Positions 13,445-22,597 of a stretch of 31,902 bases of DNA are shown in pieces (within the stretch, counting starts at the first letter, position 1; each line of letters opens with the position of its first letter). Under the pieces are notes generated by a model. The model saw only the letters and a program-made list of their open reading frames with translations. It was not told the origin of the DNA and did no database searches. Both the position numbers and the translations under genes were made by a program. This stretch comes from an uncultured Clostridia bacterium (GTDB lineage: Bacteria > Bacillota > Clostridia > Oscillospirales > Acutalibacteraceae): NCBI GenBank assembly GCA_937916395.1, contig CALFTN010000018.1:1-31902 (forward strand). Direction: 5' to 3'.

Positions 13445-15016
13445 ATGTCAGAAAAAGTACTTTTAATAGTAATGGATGGTATAGGTTACTCAAAAACAGG
13501 TATCGGTGATGCAGTTACACTTGCTAATACACCTGTTCTTGATAAGCTTTTAAAAGAATGTCCAAATGTAAGACTTAAAGCGCATGGTGATGCAGTAGGT
13601 CTTCCATCAGATGACGATATGGGTAACAGTGAGGTTGGTCATAACGCTTTAGGCTGTGGTCAGATTTATTCTCAAGGTGCAAAGCTTGTTAATGAATCAA
13701 TCGAATCAGGCAAAATCTATACTTCAACTGCTTGGGGTGAAATTAAAGATAATTGCCTTTCTAATAACAGTACACTTCACTTTATTGGTCTTCTTTCAGA
13801 CGGTAATGTTCACTCAAATATTTCTCACCTTATTGCAATGTTAAAACAGGCAAAGGCAGATGGAATTAAATCTGTTCGCGTTCACATTCTTCTTGATGGC
13901 CGTGATGTTCCTGCAACATCTGCACCAATTTATGTTGAACAGCTTGAAAATGCTTTAGCAGAGCTTAACGATGATACATTCTGTGGTAAAATCGCAAGCG
14001 GTGGCGGTAGAATGAAAATCACTATGGACCGTTACGAAGCAGACTGGAACATGGTAAAACTTGGCTGGGATACTCACGTTAAAGGTATCGGCAGACAATT
14101 CTCATCAGCAATTGAAGCAATTAACACATACAGAAGTGAAAATGCAGATGTAATTGACCAGGATTTACCACCATTCGTAATTGCAGAAAATGGTGCACCA
14201 GTTGGTGCTATCAATAACAAGGATAGCGTAATTCTCTTTAACTTCCGTGGCGACAGAGCTTTAGAGCTTAGTATGGCATTTGACTATGACGAGTTCGACA
14301 AATTCGACCGTGGCGAAAAGTTAGATGTTACTTATGCTGGTATGTTACAGTATGATGGTGACTTAAAGCTTCCTGCTCGTTACCTTGTAAACCCACCAGA
14401 AATTAAAAATACACTTTCAGAGTTACTTGTTTCAAAAGGCTTAAATCAATATGCAGTTTCAGAAACACAGAAATATGGTCACGTAACATACTTCTGGAAT
14501 GGTAACAAGAGTGATAAATTCAGTGAAGAGCTTGAAACATATCTTGAAATTCCATCAGATAAAGTTTCATTTGACGAAAGACCTTGGATGAAATCTGCAG
14601 AAGTTACAGACGCTGTTATTGAAGCTATAAAATCAGAAAAATATGACTTTATCCGTTGCAACTATCCAAACGGCGATATGGTTGGTCACACTGGTTCTCT
14701 TGAAGCAACAATTATCTCTGTTGAAGCAGTAGATATTGCACTCGCAAGAGTATTAAAGGTTGCAGATGAATATGGCGTGACAGTTCTTATTACTGCAGAC
14801 CATGGTAATGCAGACGAAATGCTCGAAAAGAACAAGAAGGGTGATTTACAGGTGAGAACAGCTCACTCACTCAACCCAGTTCCATTCATTATTTATAGCA
14901 AAAATAAATATGAATTAAAAGAGGGTAACTTCGGTCTTGCAAACGTTGCACCAACAGTAGCAACAATTTTTGGAATTGACCCTTACGACAGTTGGGAAGA
15001 AAGTCTTATTAAATAA
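13445..15016 (+). CDS. gpmI: 2,3-bisphosphoglycerate-independent phosphoglycerate mutase
   Basis: 523 residues, manganese-dependent, interconverting 3- and 2-phosphoglycerate. It belongs to the alkaline-phosphatase superfamily: MDGIGYS at 10-16 binds metal, DDDMGNSEVGH carries the phospho-Ser nucleophile at Ser62, HSNISHL and LLDGRDVP follow, and ITADHGNADEM near the C-terminus supplies metal ligands. The ATG at 13445 has AGGCGGA upstream; a longer in-frame reading begins inside tpiA and is rejected. Third in the glycolytic operon. Metal-dependent GpmI is the usual mutase of spore formers, whose activity is sensitive to pH during sporulation. Confidence 0.96.
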   Translation: MSEKVLLIVMDGIGYSKTGIGDAVTLANTPVLDKLLKECPNVRLKAHGDAVGLPSDDDMGNSEVGHNALGCGQIYSQGAKLVNESIESGKIYTSTAWGEIKDNCLSNNSTLHFIGLLSDGNVHSNISHLIAMLKQAKADGIKSVRVHILLDGRDVPATSAPIYVEQLENALAELNDDTFCGKIASGGGRMKITMDRYEADWNMVKLGWDTHVKGIGRQFSSAIEAINTYRSENADVIDQDLPPFVIAENGAPVGAINNKDSVILFNFRGDRALELSMAFDYDEFDKFDRGEKLDVTYAGMLQYDGDLKLPARYLVNPPEIKNTLSELLVSKGLNQYAVSETQKYGHVTYFWNGNKSDKFSEELETYLEIPSDKVSFDERPWMKSAEVTDAVIEAIKSEKYDFIRCNYPNGDMVGHTGSLEATIISVEAVDIALARVLKVADEYGVTVLITADHGNADEMLEKNKKGDLQVRTAHSLNPVPFIIYSKNKYELKEGNFGLANVAPTVATIFGIDPYDSWEESLIK

Positions 15017-15059
15017 AATTTTGTATCTTTAAAAATCCTTTTGTGAAGGGGTGAGAAAG

Positions 15060-15959
15060 ATGGGTATTATACCTACACCTGTTCTAAAGCTTGTCTGGAA
15101 AAATACTGAGCGTGGTGATATAAAAAGACTCTCAGCGCAATCAGCACCAGATGGCGTAACAGAAATTTGTGATATTCCATATATTGATGATGGTAAATGG
15201 CAACATAAGTTAGATGTTTATTTCCCTGAAAATATGGAGAATGAAAAACTTCCTGTTATTATCGATATTCACGGTGGTGGCTGGATGTATGGCGACAAAG
15301 AGCTTAATAAATATTACAATATGGTATTGGCTTCAAAGGGCTTTACTGTATTCAGTATGAGTTATACCTTGTGGCCTGAAACAACTGTTCCAGAGCAATT
15401 AAAAGAAATTGCAGAAGCGCTTAGTTTTATAAAAAACCAACTTTCTTCATATCCTTGTGACCCTAAAAAAATAATGCTTACCGGTGATAGTGCCGGTGGA
15501 CAGTTAGCACTTTATTCTGCAGTGCTTTCAGAAAGCAGCGTTTTAAGAGGTGTCTTTTCAGTAAAGGATTGTGGGCTTAAATTCACTTGTCTTGGACTCG
15601 TTTCACCAGTGCCGGATATGAATTCAAATTCGCCTATGAGCGCATATACGAGAGGAATGTGGGGTAAGAATTATGCTTCAAGCCCTACCTCGCGTTATAT
15701 GAATTTTAAAGATATAGCAAAGTTTGCCCAATTGCCACCAACAGTTTTAATTACCTCTTCTGGTGATTTTTTAGCAGAGAAACAAACAATTGCTACATAC
15801 GAAAAAATCAAAGATTTAGGCGTTAAAGCTGAACTTTATAATTACGGCAAAACAAACGGCAAGCATCTCCCACATGTGTTTTCAGTTCTTTATCCTTATT
15901 CTGATGAGGGTAACGATGCAATTGATAAAATGCTTGATTTCTATAGAGAAACATTTTAA
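15060..15959 (+). CDS. Alpha/beta hydrolase, HSL-like esterase
   Basis: 299 residues, probably a cytoplasmic carboxylesterase. The oxyanion-hole motif HGGGWMYG (about residues 70-77) and nucleophile elbow TGDSAGGQ (about 141-148) are those of the hormone-sensitive-lipase/alpha-beta-hydrolase-3 group. A later Asp (SSGDFLAE) and a His (KHLPHVF) could complete the triad. The ATG at 15060 follows GGGGTG by seven bases; a GTG at 15051 is an alternative adding three residues. It is 43 bases after gpmI with no terminator between, so it may be co-transcribed at a low level. The natural substrate is unknown. Confidence 0.85.
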   Translation: MGIIPTPVLKLVWKNTERGDIKRLSAQSAPDGVTEICDIPYIDDGKWQHKLDVYFPENMENEKLPVIIDIHGGGWMYGDKELNKYYNMVLASKGFTVFSMSYTLWPETTVPEQLKEIAEALSFIKNQLSSYPCDPKKIMLTGDSAGGQLALYSAVLSESSVLRGVFSVKDCGLKFTCLGLVSPVPDMNSNSPMSAYTRGMWGKNYASSPTSRYMNFKDIAKFAQLPPTVLITSSGDFLAEKQTIATYEKIKDLGVKAELYNYGKTNGKHLPHVFSVLYPYSDEGNDAIDKMLDFYRETF

Positions 15960-15963
15960 AATT

Positions 15964-15997
15964 AAACCGACTGATTGAATTTCAATCAGTCGGTTTT
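15964..15997. terminator. Bidirectional terminator between convergent genes
   Basis: AAACCGACTGATTGAA (15964-15979) pairs perfectly with 15981-15996, giving A-rich and T-rich flanks for both strands. The 3' arm contains the stop codon of the minus-strand gene (15982-15984). Confidence 0.87.
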
Positions 15998-16842
15998 AAT
16001 GTAGTAACAACTATTTCAGGTGAATTATTAATTCTCACAGGAACAATACTATTGCCAAGTCCACGGCTAACAACCATTGTTGTGTTATTTTCATTAAAAA
16101 CACCAGCATCAAATTCAGGGAATAATCCTTGCTCTGGTGCTATAATACCACCAATAAATGGTAATCTGAACTGACCACCGTGAGCGTGACCTGAGAATAC
16201 TAAATCGACATCAGTATTTTTATACTCTGGGAATAATTCGGGGTGGTGAGAAAGTAATATGCTAAAAGAGTTTTTATCATTAATATTGTTTATTGCTTCT
16301 GTAATTTTATCTCTGTAATCGTTATTATAATCCAATTTATATTCTGAGGCATCGTTAAGACCAATAATCTGGATTTTTTCTTTACCTTTTTCAATATAAG
16401 TACTGTTGTCTTTTAAAACAATAACACCAATTTCATTAAGTGTATCAATAAATTCAGTATATACGTTAATGTTCACACGTGATTCGTGGTTTCCAACTAC
16501 CAAATAAACGTCACAGATTTTTAGTACTTCCTTAAATAAATTAATCGGTATAGCAGTATTTGTGTAAAACCCATCAATCGTGTCACCGGTAACAAAAACT
16601 GCATCTGGCTTTTGTTCTTTTATAATTTTAAGAAGTTTTTCATTATCTCTTCCGAATTCTGTGTTGTGTAAATCTGAAAGATGAACTATTTTAAATTCAC
16701 TGAAGCTTTCAGGTAAGTTATCACTTTCAAGAGTATATTCAGTAATGTCAAGCTTAAAATTGTCATAAACAATAAATGCTCCAAGTGTTAAACATAACAC
16801 AACAAACAAAATAACGATTCTTAAAGTTTTATTATTTTTCAT
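15982..16842 (-). CDS. Membrane-anchored metallophosphoesterase (YkuE-like)
   Basis: 286 residues. One N-terminal transmembrane anchor (about 9-26) puts the catalytic domain outside the cytoplasm. The calcineurin-like metal site is complete in order: SDLH, TGDTID, GNHES, SHHPE and GHAHGGQ. Relatives hydrolyse phosphodiesters or UDP-2,3-diacylglucosamine-type substrates; the substrate here is not known. Its start overlaps the end of the PHP gene by 11 bases, so the two phosphoesterase-fold proteins are translated from one message. The overlap suggests a shared role, perhaps in cell-envelope or nucleotide phosphate turnover, but that is inference. Confidence 0.88.
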   Translation of the reverse strand: MKNNKTLRIVILFVVLCLTLGAFIVYDNFKLDITEYTLESDNLPESFSEFKIVHLSDLHNTEFGRDNEKLLKIIKEQKPDAVFVTGDTIDGFYTNTAIPINLFKEVLKICDVYLVVGNHESRVNINVYTEFIDTLNEIGVIVLKDNSTYIEKGKEKIQIIGLNDASEYKLDYNNDYRDKITEAINNINDKNSFSILLSHHPELFPEYKNTDVDLVFSGHAHGGQFRLPFIGGIIAPEQGLFPEFDAGVFNENNTTMVVSRGLGNSIVPVRINNSPEIVVTTLKPTD

Positions 16843-17503
16843 AAGCTTTTTCTATAATCTCGAATTCTCCGTTTTTTAAAATTTTTAATAAATCATCGTT
16901 CGTTTTAATCGGCTCATTTGTAATAATACCAGAAATACCAGCACCAGTAACCCTGTGGCAGTCGCTACCGGCAGTTCTTATTTTCAAGTTTTTCTTTTTT
17001 GCCCACTCTAAAGCTTTGTCGTTTTCTTCTTTGCTTGATTTTCCGTTTACAATTTCTACACCGTCAAGATATTTAGGGTTGGCTCTGTAAATATAAGGTC
17101 TAAAAGGGTGTGCCTGAATTATAATGCAACCATTGTTTCTGAAGAATTTTGCAGTCCTTTTTAAATACATTGGTAAAAGAAAAGGCGATTTTTCCATAAG
17201 CTCTTCTGTAACACCATATATTAAATAATCGTTACCATTTAAAAAGAAGCGAAGTTCTACACCTAAAAGAACAGAAAAATCATCCGTTTCATATTTTTTT
17301 GCCTCTCTGTAGCCTTTGAGGTAGTGTTCAGTGCGGAGTTTTTTATTAAACATTTCTTTTAAAGAAAAAGTAAAATCAGAATAGTGATTTGTAATTACAA
17401 TTCCTGAATATCCCAATTCTTTGTATTTCTCAACAAGCTCTTTTGCACTTATCTTAGCACATTGACTTGTTTCTTTTGTATGGCTGTGTATTTCGTATTT
17501 CAT
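16832..17503 (-). CDS. PHP-domain phosphoesterase
   Basis: 223 residues, cytoplasmic. PHP metal-binding motifs are visible: EIHSHTKET at the N-terminus, VITNHYSDF, LLGVELRFF, IQAHPFRP and, near the C-terminus, AGSDCHRV. This arrangement is shared with TrpH/YciV-type phosphatases and with histidinol-phosphatase-like proteins; the chemistry is metal-dependent phosphate ester hydrolysis. The first PHP motif is HSH rather than the common HxH followed by DGS, so it is a diverged member. It is first in a two-gene minus-strand operon with the metallophosphoesterase and is divergent from the gene at 17618. No confident minus-strand promoter was found in the 114-base gap. Confidence 0.85.
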   Translation of the reverse strand: MKYEIHSHTKETSQCAKISAKELVEKYKELGYSGIVITNHYSDFTFSLKEMFNKKLRTEHYLKGYREAKKYETDDFSVLLGVELRFFLNGNDYLIYGVTEELMEKSPFLLPMYLKRTAKFFRNNGCIIIQAHPFRPYIYRANPKYLDGVEIVNGKSSKEENDKALEWAKKKNLKIRTAGSDCHRVTGAGISGIITNEPIKTNDDLLKILKNGEFEIIEKAYEK

Positions 17504-17558
17504 CAGTAAACTCCAATTTGTTTTCTATATAGCCTATAATAACACTCAAAAATTCCTA

Positions 17559-17587
17559 TTGCAATAGAATTTTAAAAGATATATAAT
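17559..17587 (+). promoter_or_regulatory. Sigma-A promoter of the beta-propeller-like gene
   Basis: TTGCAA (17559-17564), a 17-base spacer and TATAAT (17582-17587). GGAGG follows at 17605-17609. Confidence 0.75.
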
Positions 17588-17617
17588 AGTTAAGAAAACA
17601 AATTGGAGGTTCTTATT

Positions 17618-18484
17618 ATGCTCGAATTCTTATGGGGGTTCCCCAAAATGCTCTGGAGTGTACTTGTTTTAATTGGTACTCTCGTAACAATCTTTTTAGA
17701 TGCTGGTGAAGTTACATCATCAGAAGAAGTTGAATTGGTAAACGAAAAATGTGTGGTTTTAGAAAAGGCGTTGATTTCAGGTCAGGGCATTACAACTGAT
17801 GGTGAATATTTTTATACATCAGGCTCTTTAACTGGTATTTCTACAAGTGGTCTTGCAAAATGGGATAAAGACGGTTTTGTAGTTCTTGCGGACTACACTG
17901 CTATGCCGAAAGATTATAGAGAAAATCTTAATCTTAATCACTTGGGTGGTATGAGCTATTACGATGGTAAACTCTATGTTGCTGTTGAGGATTCAGAAGA
18001 CCAGAACCCATATCTTATGACTTTCTCAGCAGAAACACTCGAATTTATATCAGCTTATAAAATGCCACAGGAGCTTTTAGAGGGTAGCTTCCCTTGGTGT
18101 GCAGTTGATGCAAAAAATGGTTATATTTATTGTTCACAATTCCGTGATGTAAATGAAATTTTTGTGTTCGATTTAGAAACTATTGAGTATTCTCATTCAA
18201 TTAAGCTTTCAGAGCAAATTACAAGAATTCAGGGTGGAGAGGTTTATGAAGATAAGCTTTACCTCTCTTATGATGCTAAAGATGGTAATACCGATTACAT
18301 ATTAACTGTTGACCTTGCAACAGGTGAGGTTGAAACTCTTTGTGAAAGAAATATCCCTGCAAAATGTGGTAACGAAGCTGAGGGCTTAACAGTTTACCCA
18401 ATGGAAGATGGTTCTTTAATTCACGTTCTTGACTACGATAAAGCAGTTGGAGTTTATACAAGAAGCTACGCTTTAAAAAATTAA
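17618..18484 (+). CDS. Anchored beta-propeller-like protein, function unknown
   Basis: 288 residues. A single N-terminal hydrophobic stretch (about 9-29) serves as anchor or uncleaved signal, so the rest is probably outside. The remainder shows the repeating pattern of beta-propeller blades: a short strand with DGEYFYTSG, GGMSYYDGKLYVAV, DAKNGYIYCSQF, GGEVYEDKLYLSY, EGLTVYPMEDGS. These YDGKLYV-type turns recur about every 45-50 residues, pointing to five or six blades. No catalytic or metal motif stands out. The ATG at 17618 has GGAGG 8 bases upstream; a TTG at 17603 is less likely. It is a single-gene unit bounded by its own promoter and terminator. Confidence 0.75.
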   Translation: MLEFLWGFPKMLWSVLVLIGTLVTIFLDAGEVTSSEEVELVNEKCVVLEKALISGQGITTDGEYFYTSGSLTGISTSGLAKWDKDGFVVLADYTAMPKDYRENLNLNHLGGMSYYDGKLYVAVEDSEDQNPYLMTFSAETLEFISAYKMPQELLEGSFPWCAVDAKNGYIYCSQFRDVNEIFVFDLETIEYSHSIKLSEQITRIQGGEVYEDKLYLSYDAKDGNTDYILTVDLATGEVETLCERNIPAKCGNEAEGLTVYPMEDGSLIHVLDYDKAVGVYTRSYALKN

Positions 18485-18496
18485 GAATGAAAAATA

Positions 18497-18529
18497 AAAA
18501 AACGCTGAGTGCTGCACTCAGCGTTTTTT
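18497..18529. terminator. Bidirectional terminator between convergent genes
   Basis: AAAAAACGCTGAGTGC (18497-18512) pairs perfectly with 18514-18529, giving a T run on each strand. It lies 12 bases after the propeller gene and one base before the ychF stop. Confidence 0.9.
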
Positions 18530-18530
18530 A

Positions 18531-19625
<1,095 letters not shown>

Positions 19626-19686
19626 TTTTATTCTATTCTCCTTAAAAATCCTTTATTTATCAAGCTTTTTGGTGTTCAGATGTAAT

Positions 19687-19716
19687 TTTATACACCATTT
19701 ATACACCATTTTCCAA
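19687..19716 (-). promoter_or_regulatory. Candidate ychF promoter containing an 11-bp tandem repeat
   Basis: On the minus strand, TTGGAA (19711-19716) and TATAAA (19687-19692) are 18 bases apart. The spacer region is formed by two perfect 11-bp tandem copies, read on the plus strand as ATACACCATTT (19690-19700, 19701-19711). The tandem copy also duplicates the TATAAA-like box, so an internal duplication may have created the promoter. Confidence 0.5.
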
Positions 19717-19794
19717 TTGCGATATATTTTAACACATTATGGTGAGTATTTCAATATTAATATTCGAATAACTTTTATAGTCTTTTTAAAATAT

Positions 19795-19826
19795 TTCAAT
19801 CATTCTTCAATATTTTATGTTATAAT
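19795..19826 (+). promoter_or_regulatory. Response-regulator promoter with TTCAAT-N5-TTCAAT box
   Basis: Direct repeats TTCAAT (19795-19800) and TTCAAT (19806-19811) are spaced 11 bases apart, followed after nine bases by TATAAT (19821-19826). There is no good -35; the repeat occupies that place. This is the layout of OmpR/PhoB-type activator sites. The same box precedes the VTC gene at 21793. A further single TTCAAT lies at 19750. Confidence 0.65.
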
Positions 19827-19856
19827 GTAATCATAATGAGAAAATAGGTGAAAACT

Positions 19857-20540
19857 ATGCGACTTTTACTAGTTGAAGATGAAAAACGAATGGCTGAGGC
19901 GCTCTCAGAAATATTGCGTCTTGAAAAATATGAGGTAGACCATTATGATAACGGCGTTGATGGTCTTTCTGCTATTGAAAGTGATATTTATGATATTATA
20001 ATTCTTGATGTTATGATTCCTGGGCTTAATGGCTTTGAGGTAGCAAAAAGAGCGAGAAGCAAGGGTATAAAAACACCAATTCTTATGCTCACTGCAAAGG
20101 CAGAGCTTGACGATAAGGTTATGGGACTTGATTGTGGTGCAGATGACTATTTAACAAAGCCGTTTATGACAAAAGAATTACTCGCAAGGCTTCGTGCTTT
20201 AGGTAGAAGGGTGCTTGGTTCGAGTGATGGTAGCTTGTCATTTGGTGATATTGCGCTCGATACTGGTACGCTTACGTTATCATGTACAGAAAACTCTCAG
20301 AGTGTAAGATTAAGCGAAAAGGAATACAGAATTTTAGAATATTTAATTGCGAACAGTGGGCAAATTTTAACACGTGAACAGCTGGCGGTTAAAATTTGGG
20401 GGTTTGAAGACGAAGCAGAATATAACAATGTTGAGGTATATATGTCCTTCACAAGAAAAAAACTCAGCTTTGTCGGTGCGAAAACCGAAATAAAAGCTGT
20501 TCGTGGTGTAGGTTATGAATTGAGGTGTGACAATGTTTGA
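19857..20540 (+). CDS. OmpR/PhoB-family response regulator
   Basis: 227 residues. The receiver domain (1-120) has the acidic pocket VEDE, phosphorylated Asp51 in IIILDVMIPG, Thr79 in LTA and Lys101 in LTKPF. The C-terminal winged-helix DNA-binding domain (about 130-225) contains LSEKEYRILEYL and NVEVYMSFTRKKL ending GVGYEL. The ATG at 19857 has AGGTG six bases upstream; the GTG at 19848 overlaps that site. It overlaps the kinase gene by 8 bases. The direct-repeat boxes upstream of its own gene and of the VTC gene are natural candidates for its target. Confidence 0.95.
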   Translation: MRLLLVEDEKRMAEALSEILRLEKYEVDHYDNGVDGLSAIESDIYDIIILDVMIPGLNGFEVAKRARSKGIKTPILMLTAKAELDDKVMGLDCGADDYLTKPFMTKELLARLRALGRRVLGSSDGSLSFGDIALDTGTLTLSCTENSQSVRLSEKEYRILEYLIANSGQILTREQLAVKIWGFEDEAEYNNVEVYMSFTRKKLSFVGAKTEIKAVRGVGYELRCDNV

Positions 20541-21783
20541 AAAATCGAGAAGAAAAATAGTTTTTTCTATTATGTCAATTCTCGTGGCATTATGGGTTGG
20601 TACGCTCGGTGTTATTTATTCCTCAAGTTATTTAGAAATGACAAAACAAAATGAAAGTATGCTCAAAGCTCATGCCGAAATGTATGAGATTTCACAAGAG
20701 CAAGAGGATTTTTTGTCACCTGTCAGACCATTTCATGATGGCGAACCTGAGTTTAAGCATAGATTTGAGGATTCACCAATGTTTAAGCTCTCAAAATTTT
20801 ACACAGTTGCACTTTCATATAATGGCGAAATAATTGAAATAAAAAATGAAGCACCAACTGTTTATAGCAACAGCGATTTAGAAGAATTTGCTAAAAAAAT
20901 AGTTAGAGAAGAAAAAACAAATGGTATAGAAAAAAATCTTTCTTTTTATAAAGCTGATAAAAATGGTTATATTCTTGTTACTTTTATGGATAATACCATA
21001 GTGAATGAAAATGCAGTCACATTATTTCGCTATACATTAATTTTTGGTGTTGTTGCATTAGTGGTATTTTTCTTTTTGTCAAAGTTTCTTGCACGAAAAA
21101 TTGTGGACCCACTTGAAGAAAGCTATCAGAAACAAAAGCAGTTTATTTCAGATGCAGGTCACGAATTAAAAACGCCTGTATCAGTAGTAAGTGCAAATGC
21201 GGAGCTTTTAGAAAGAGAATTTGGTGACAACCAATGGCTTAAAAATATTCAGTATGAAAATGAACGTATGGGTTTACTTATTGGTCAGCTTTTAGACCTT
21301 GCACGGACTGAAAATGTAACACCGCAGATGGAATTTATAGATTTCAGTCATCTCGTTTCTGGTGAAGCTTTACCATTTGAAAGTGTAGCTTTTGAAAAAG
21401 GTCTTGAACTAAAAACTGATATTTCAGATAACATAAAAGTTACTGGTAACAGTACTCAGTTAAAACAACTTGTTTCAATTTTACTTGATAACGCTATAAA
21501 ACATACAAACGAAAAAGGTGACGTTTTCTGTAAACTTATAAAAGAAAATAACTTTGCTAAAATATCTGTTATAAATAAAGGTGATGAAATTCCAAAAGAA
21601 CAGCGTAAAAAGCTTTTTGAAAGATTTTATCGTGTGGATGATGCCCGTAATAGTGAAAGTAACCACTATGGCTTAGGTCTTGCTATTGCAAAAGCTATTG
21701 TTGATTCTCATAAAGGTAAAATCGAAGTTCTTTGTTACGATGGACTTGTTGAGTTTCAGGTGAAAATCCCTTTATTAAAATAA
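20533..21783 (+). CDS. Sensor histidine kinase
   Basis: 416 residues, partner of the regulator before it. TM1 is at about 10-32 and TM2 at about 164-184, enclosing an extracytoplasmic sensor region of some 130 residues that is rich in charged residues and carries two His (HDGEPEFKHRFED). The HisKA domain has SDAGHELKTPVS with phospho-accepting His210. The ATP domain has LLDNAIKHTNEKGD (N box), RFYRVDDARN (F box) and HYGLGLAIAKAI (G2); INKGDEIP occupies the G1 place and is a poor match to the usual DxGxGI. No HAMP domain is obvious. The ATG at 20533 follows GAGGTG by five bases. The signal it senses is unknown. Confidence 0.94.
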   Translation: MFEKSRRKIVFSIMSILVALWVGTLGVIYSSSYLEMTKQNESMLKAHAEMYEISQEQEDFLSPVRPFHDGEPEFKHRFEDSPMFKLSKFYTVALSYNGEIIEIKNEAPTVYSNSDLEEFAKKIVREEKTNGIEKNLSFYKADKNGYILVTFMDNTIVNENAVTLFRYTLIFGVVALVVFFFLSKFLARKIVDPLEESYQKQKQFISDAGHELKTPVSVVSANAELLEREFGDNQWLKNIQYENERMGLLIGQLLDLARTENVTPQMEFIDFSHLVSGEALPFESVAFEKGLELKTDISDNIKVTGNSTQLKQLVSILLDNAIKHTNEKGDVFCKLIKENNFAKISVINKGDEIPKEQRKKLFERFYRVDDARNSESNHYGLGLAIAKAIVDSHKGKIEVLCYDGLVEFQVKIPLLK

Positions 21784-21792
21784 TTAAAGTTT

Positions 21793-21825
21793 TTCAATAA
21801 AACTTCAATTTATCTCCTGTACAAT
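21793..21825 (+). promoter_or_regulatory. VTC-operon promoter with TTCAAT-N5-TTCAAT box
   Basis: TTCAAT (21793-21798) and TTCAAT (21804-21809), again 11 bases apart, are followed after ten bases by TACAAT (21820-21825). It begins 10 bases after the kinase stop and has no -35 of its own. The match in repeat, spacing and distance to the -10 with the site at 19795 suggests the same regulator acts on both. Confidence 0.65.
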
Positions 21826-21853
21826 GTGTATATCAAAGTACAGGAGGTTTTTT

Positions 21854-22597
21854 ATGTCTTTTCAAAGTGTTTTTAAAAGATATGAATTAAAATATCTGCT
21901 GACAACTGCACAAAAAGAAAGACTGCTTTCAGAGATGGCACCATATATGAAGCTCGATAAATATCGCAGAACAACCATTCGGAATTTATATTACGACACA
22001 GATAGCTATTTGTTAATTCGTCGTTCAATTGAAAAGCCTGTTTACAAAGAAAAACTGCGTATCCGTAGCTACAGCAAGGCGTCGTCAGACAGCACGGTTT
22101 TTGTGGAATTAAAAAAGAAGTATAATCATGTTGTTTATAAACGTAGAGAAGCCCTAACAAATAAAGAAGCAGTAAATTGGCTCTCAGGTGAAAAGCCGAC
22201 AAGTGTAAATAATCAGATAACCAGCGAAATAGATTATTTTCTTAAATATTATGGTAATCTTCACCCCAGTATGTTTCTTTCTTATGAGCGTGAAGCGTAC
22301 TATTCGTTTGATGGTGGTGATTTTCGTGTAACCTTTGATGACACAATACTTTGCAGACAAGATGATTTGTCGCTTACATCAGAAGTTTTCGGAACTTCAA
22401 TTCTCCCCAAAGATAAAGTTTTAATGGAAATTAAGTGTAGTGGTGGAATACCCTTGTGGATGACGGAAGTTTTATCGAAGGAAAAAATCTACAAAACTTC
22501 ATTTTCAAAATACGGAACTGCATATAAAACGCTTGTTTTTCCACAAACCAATAAAATTAATTCATATAATATGTTGGAGGTAACTAAAAATGCTTGA
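21854..22597 (+). CDS. VTC-domain protein, polyphosphate-polymerase-like
   Basis: 247 residues covering a whole VTC domain, the tunnel-fold catalytic part of yeast Vtc4, which makes polyphosphate from ATP. Family residues can be seen: FKRYELKYLL at the start, RNLYYDTDS, KEKLRIRSY with the basic residues that line the tunnel, VFVELKKKYN with the metal-binding Glu, LMEIKCSG and SFSKYGTAY at the end. No transmembrane segment, so it is cytoplasmic; the next gene supplies a membrane partner. The ATG at 21854 follows AGGAGG by six bases. It overlaps the DUF4956 gene by 8 bases. Whether it makes polyphosphate has to be inferred from family, as bacterial members are little studied. Confidence 0.88.
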   Translation: MSFQSVFKRYELKYLLTTAQKERLLSEMAPYMKLDKYRRTTIRNLYYDTDSYLLIRRSIEKPVYKEKLRIRSYSKASSDSTVFVELKKKYNHVVYKRREALTNKEAVNWLSGEKPTSVNNQITSEIDYFLKYYGNLHPSMFLSYEREAYYSFDGGDFRVTFDDTILCRQDDLSLTSEVFGTSILPKDKVLMEIKCSGGIPLWMTEVLSKEKIYKTSFSKYGTAYKTLVFPQTNKINSYNMLEVTKNA

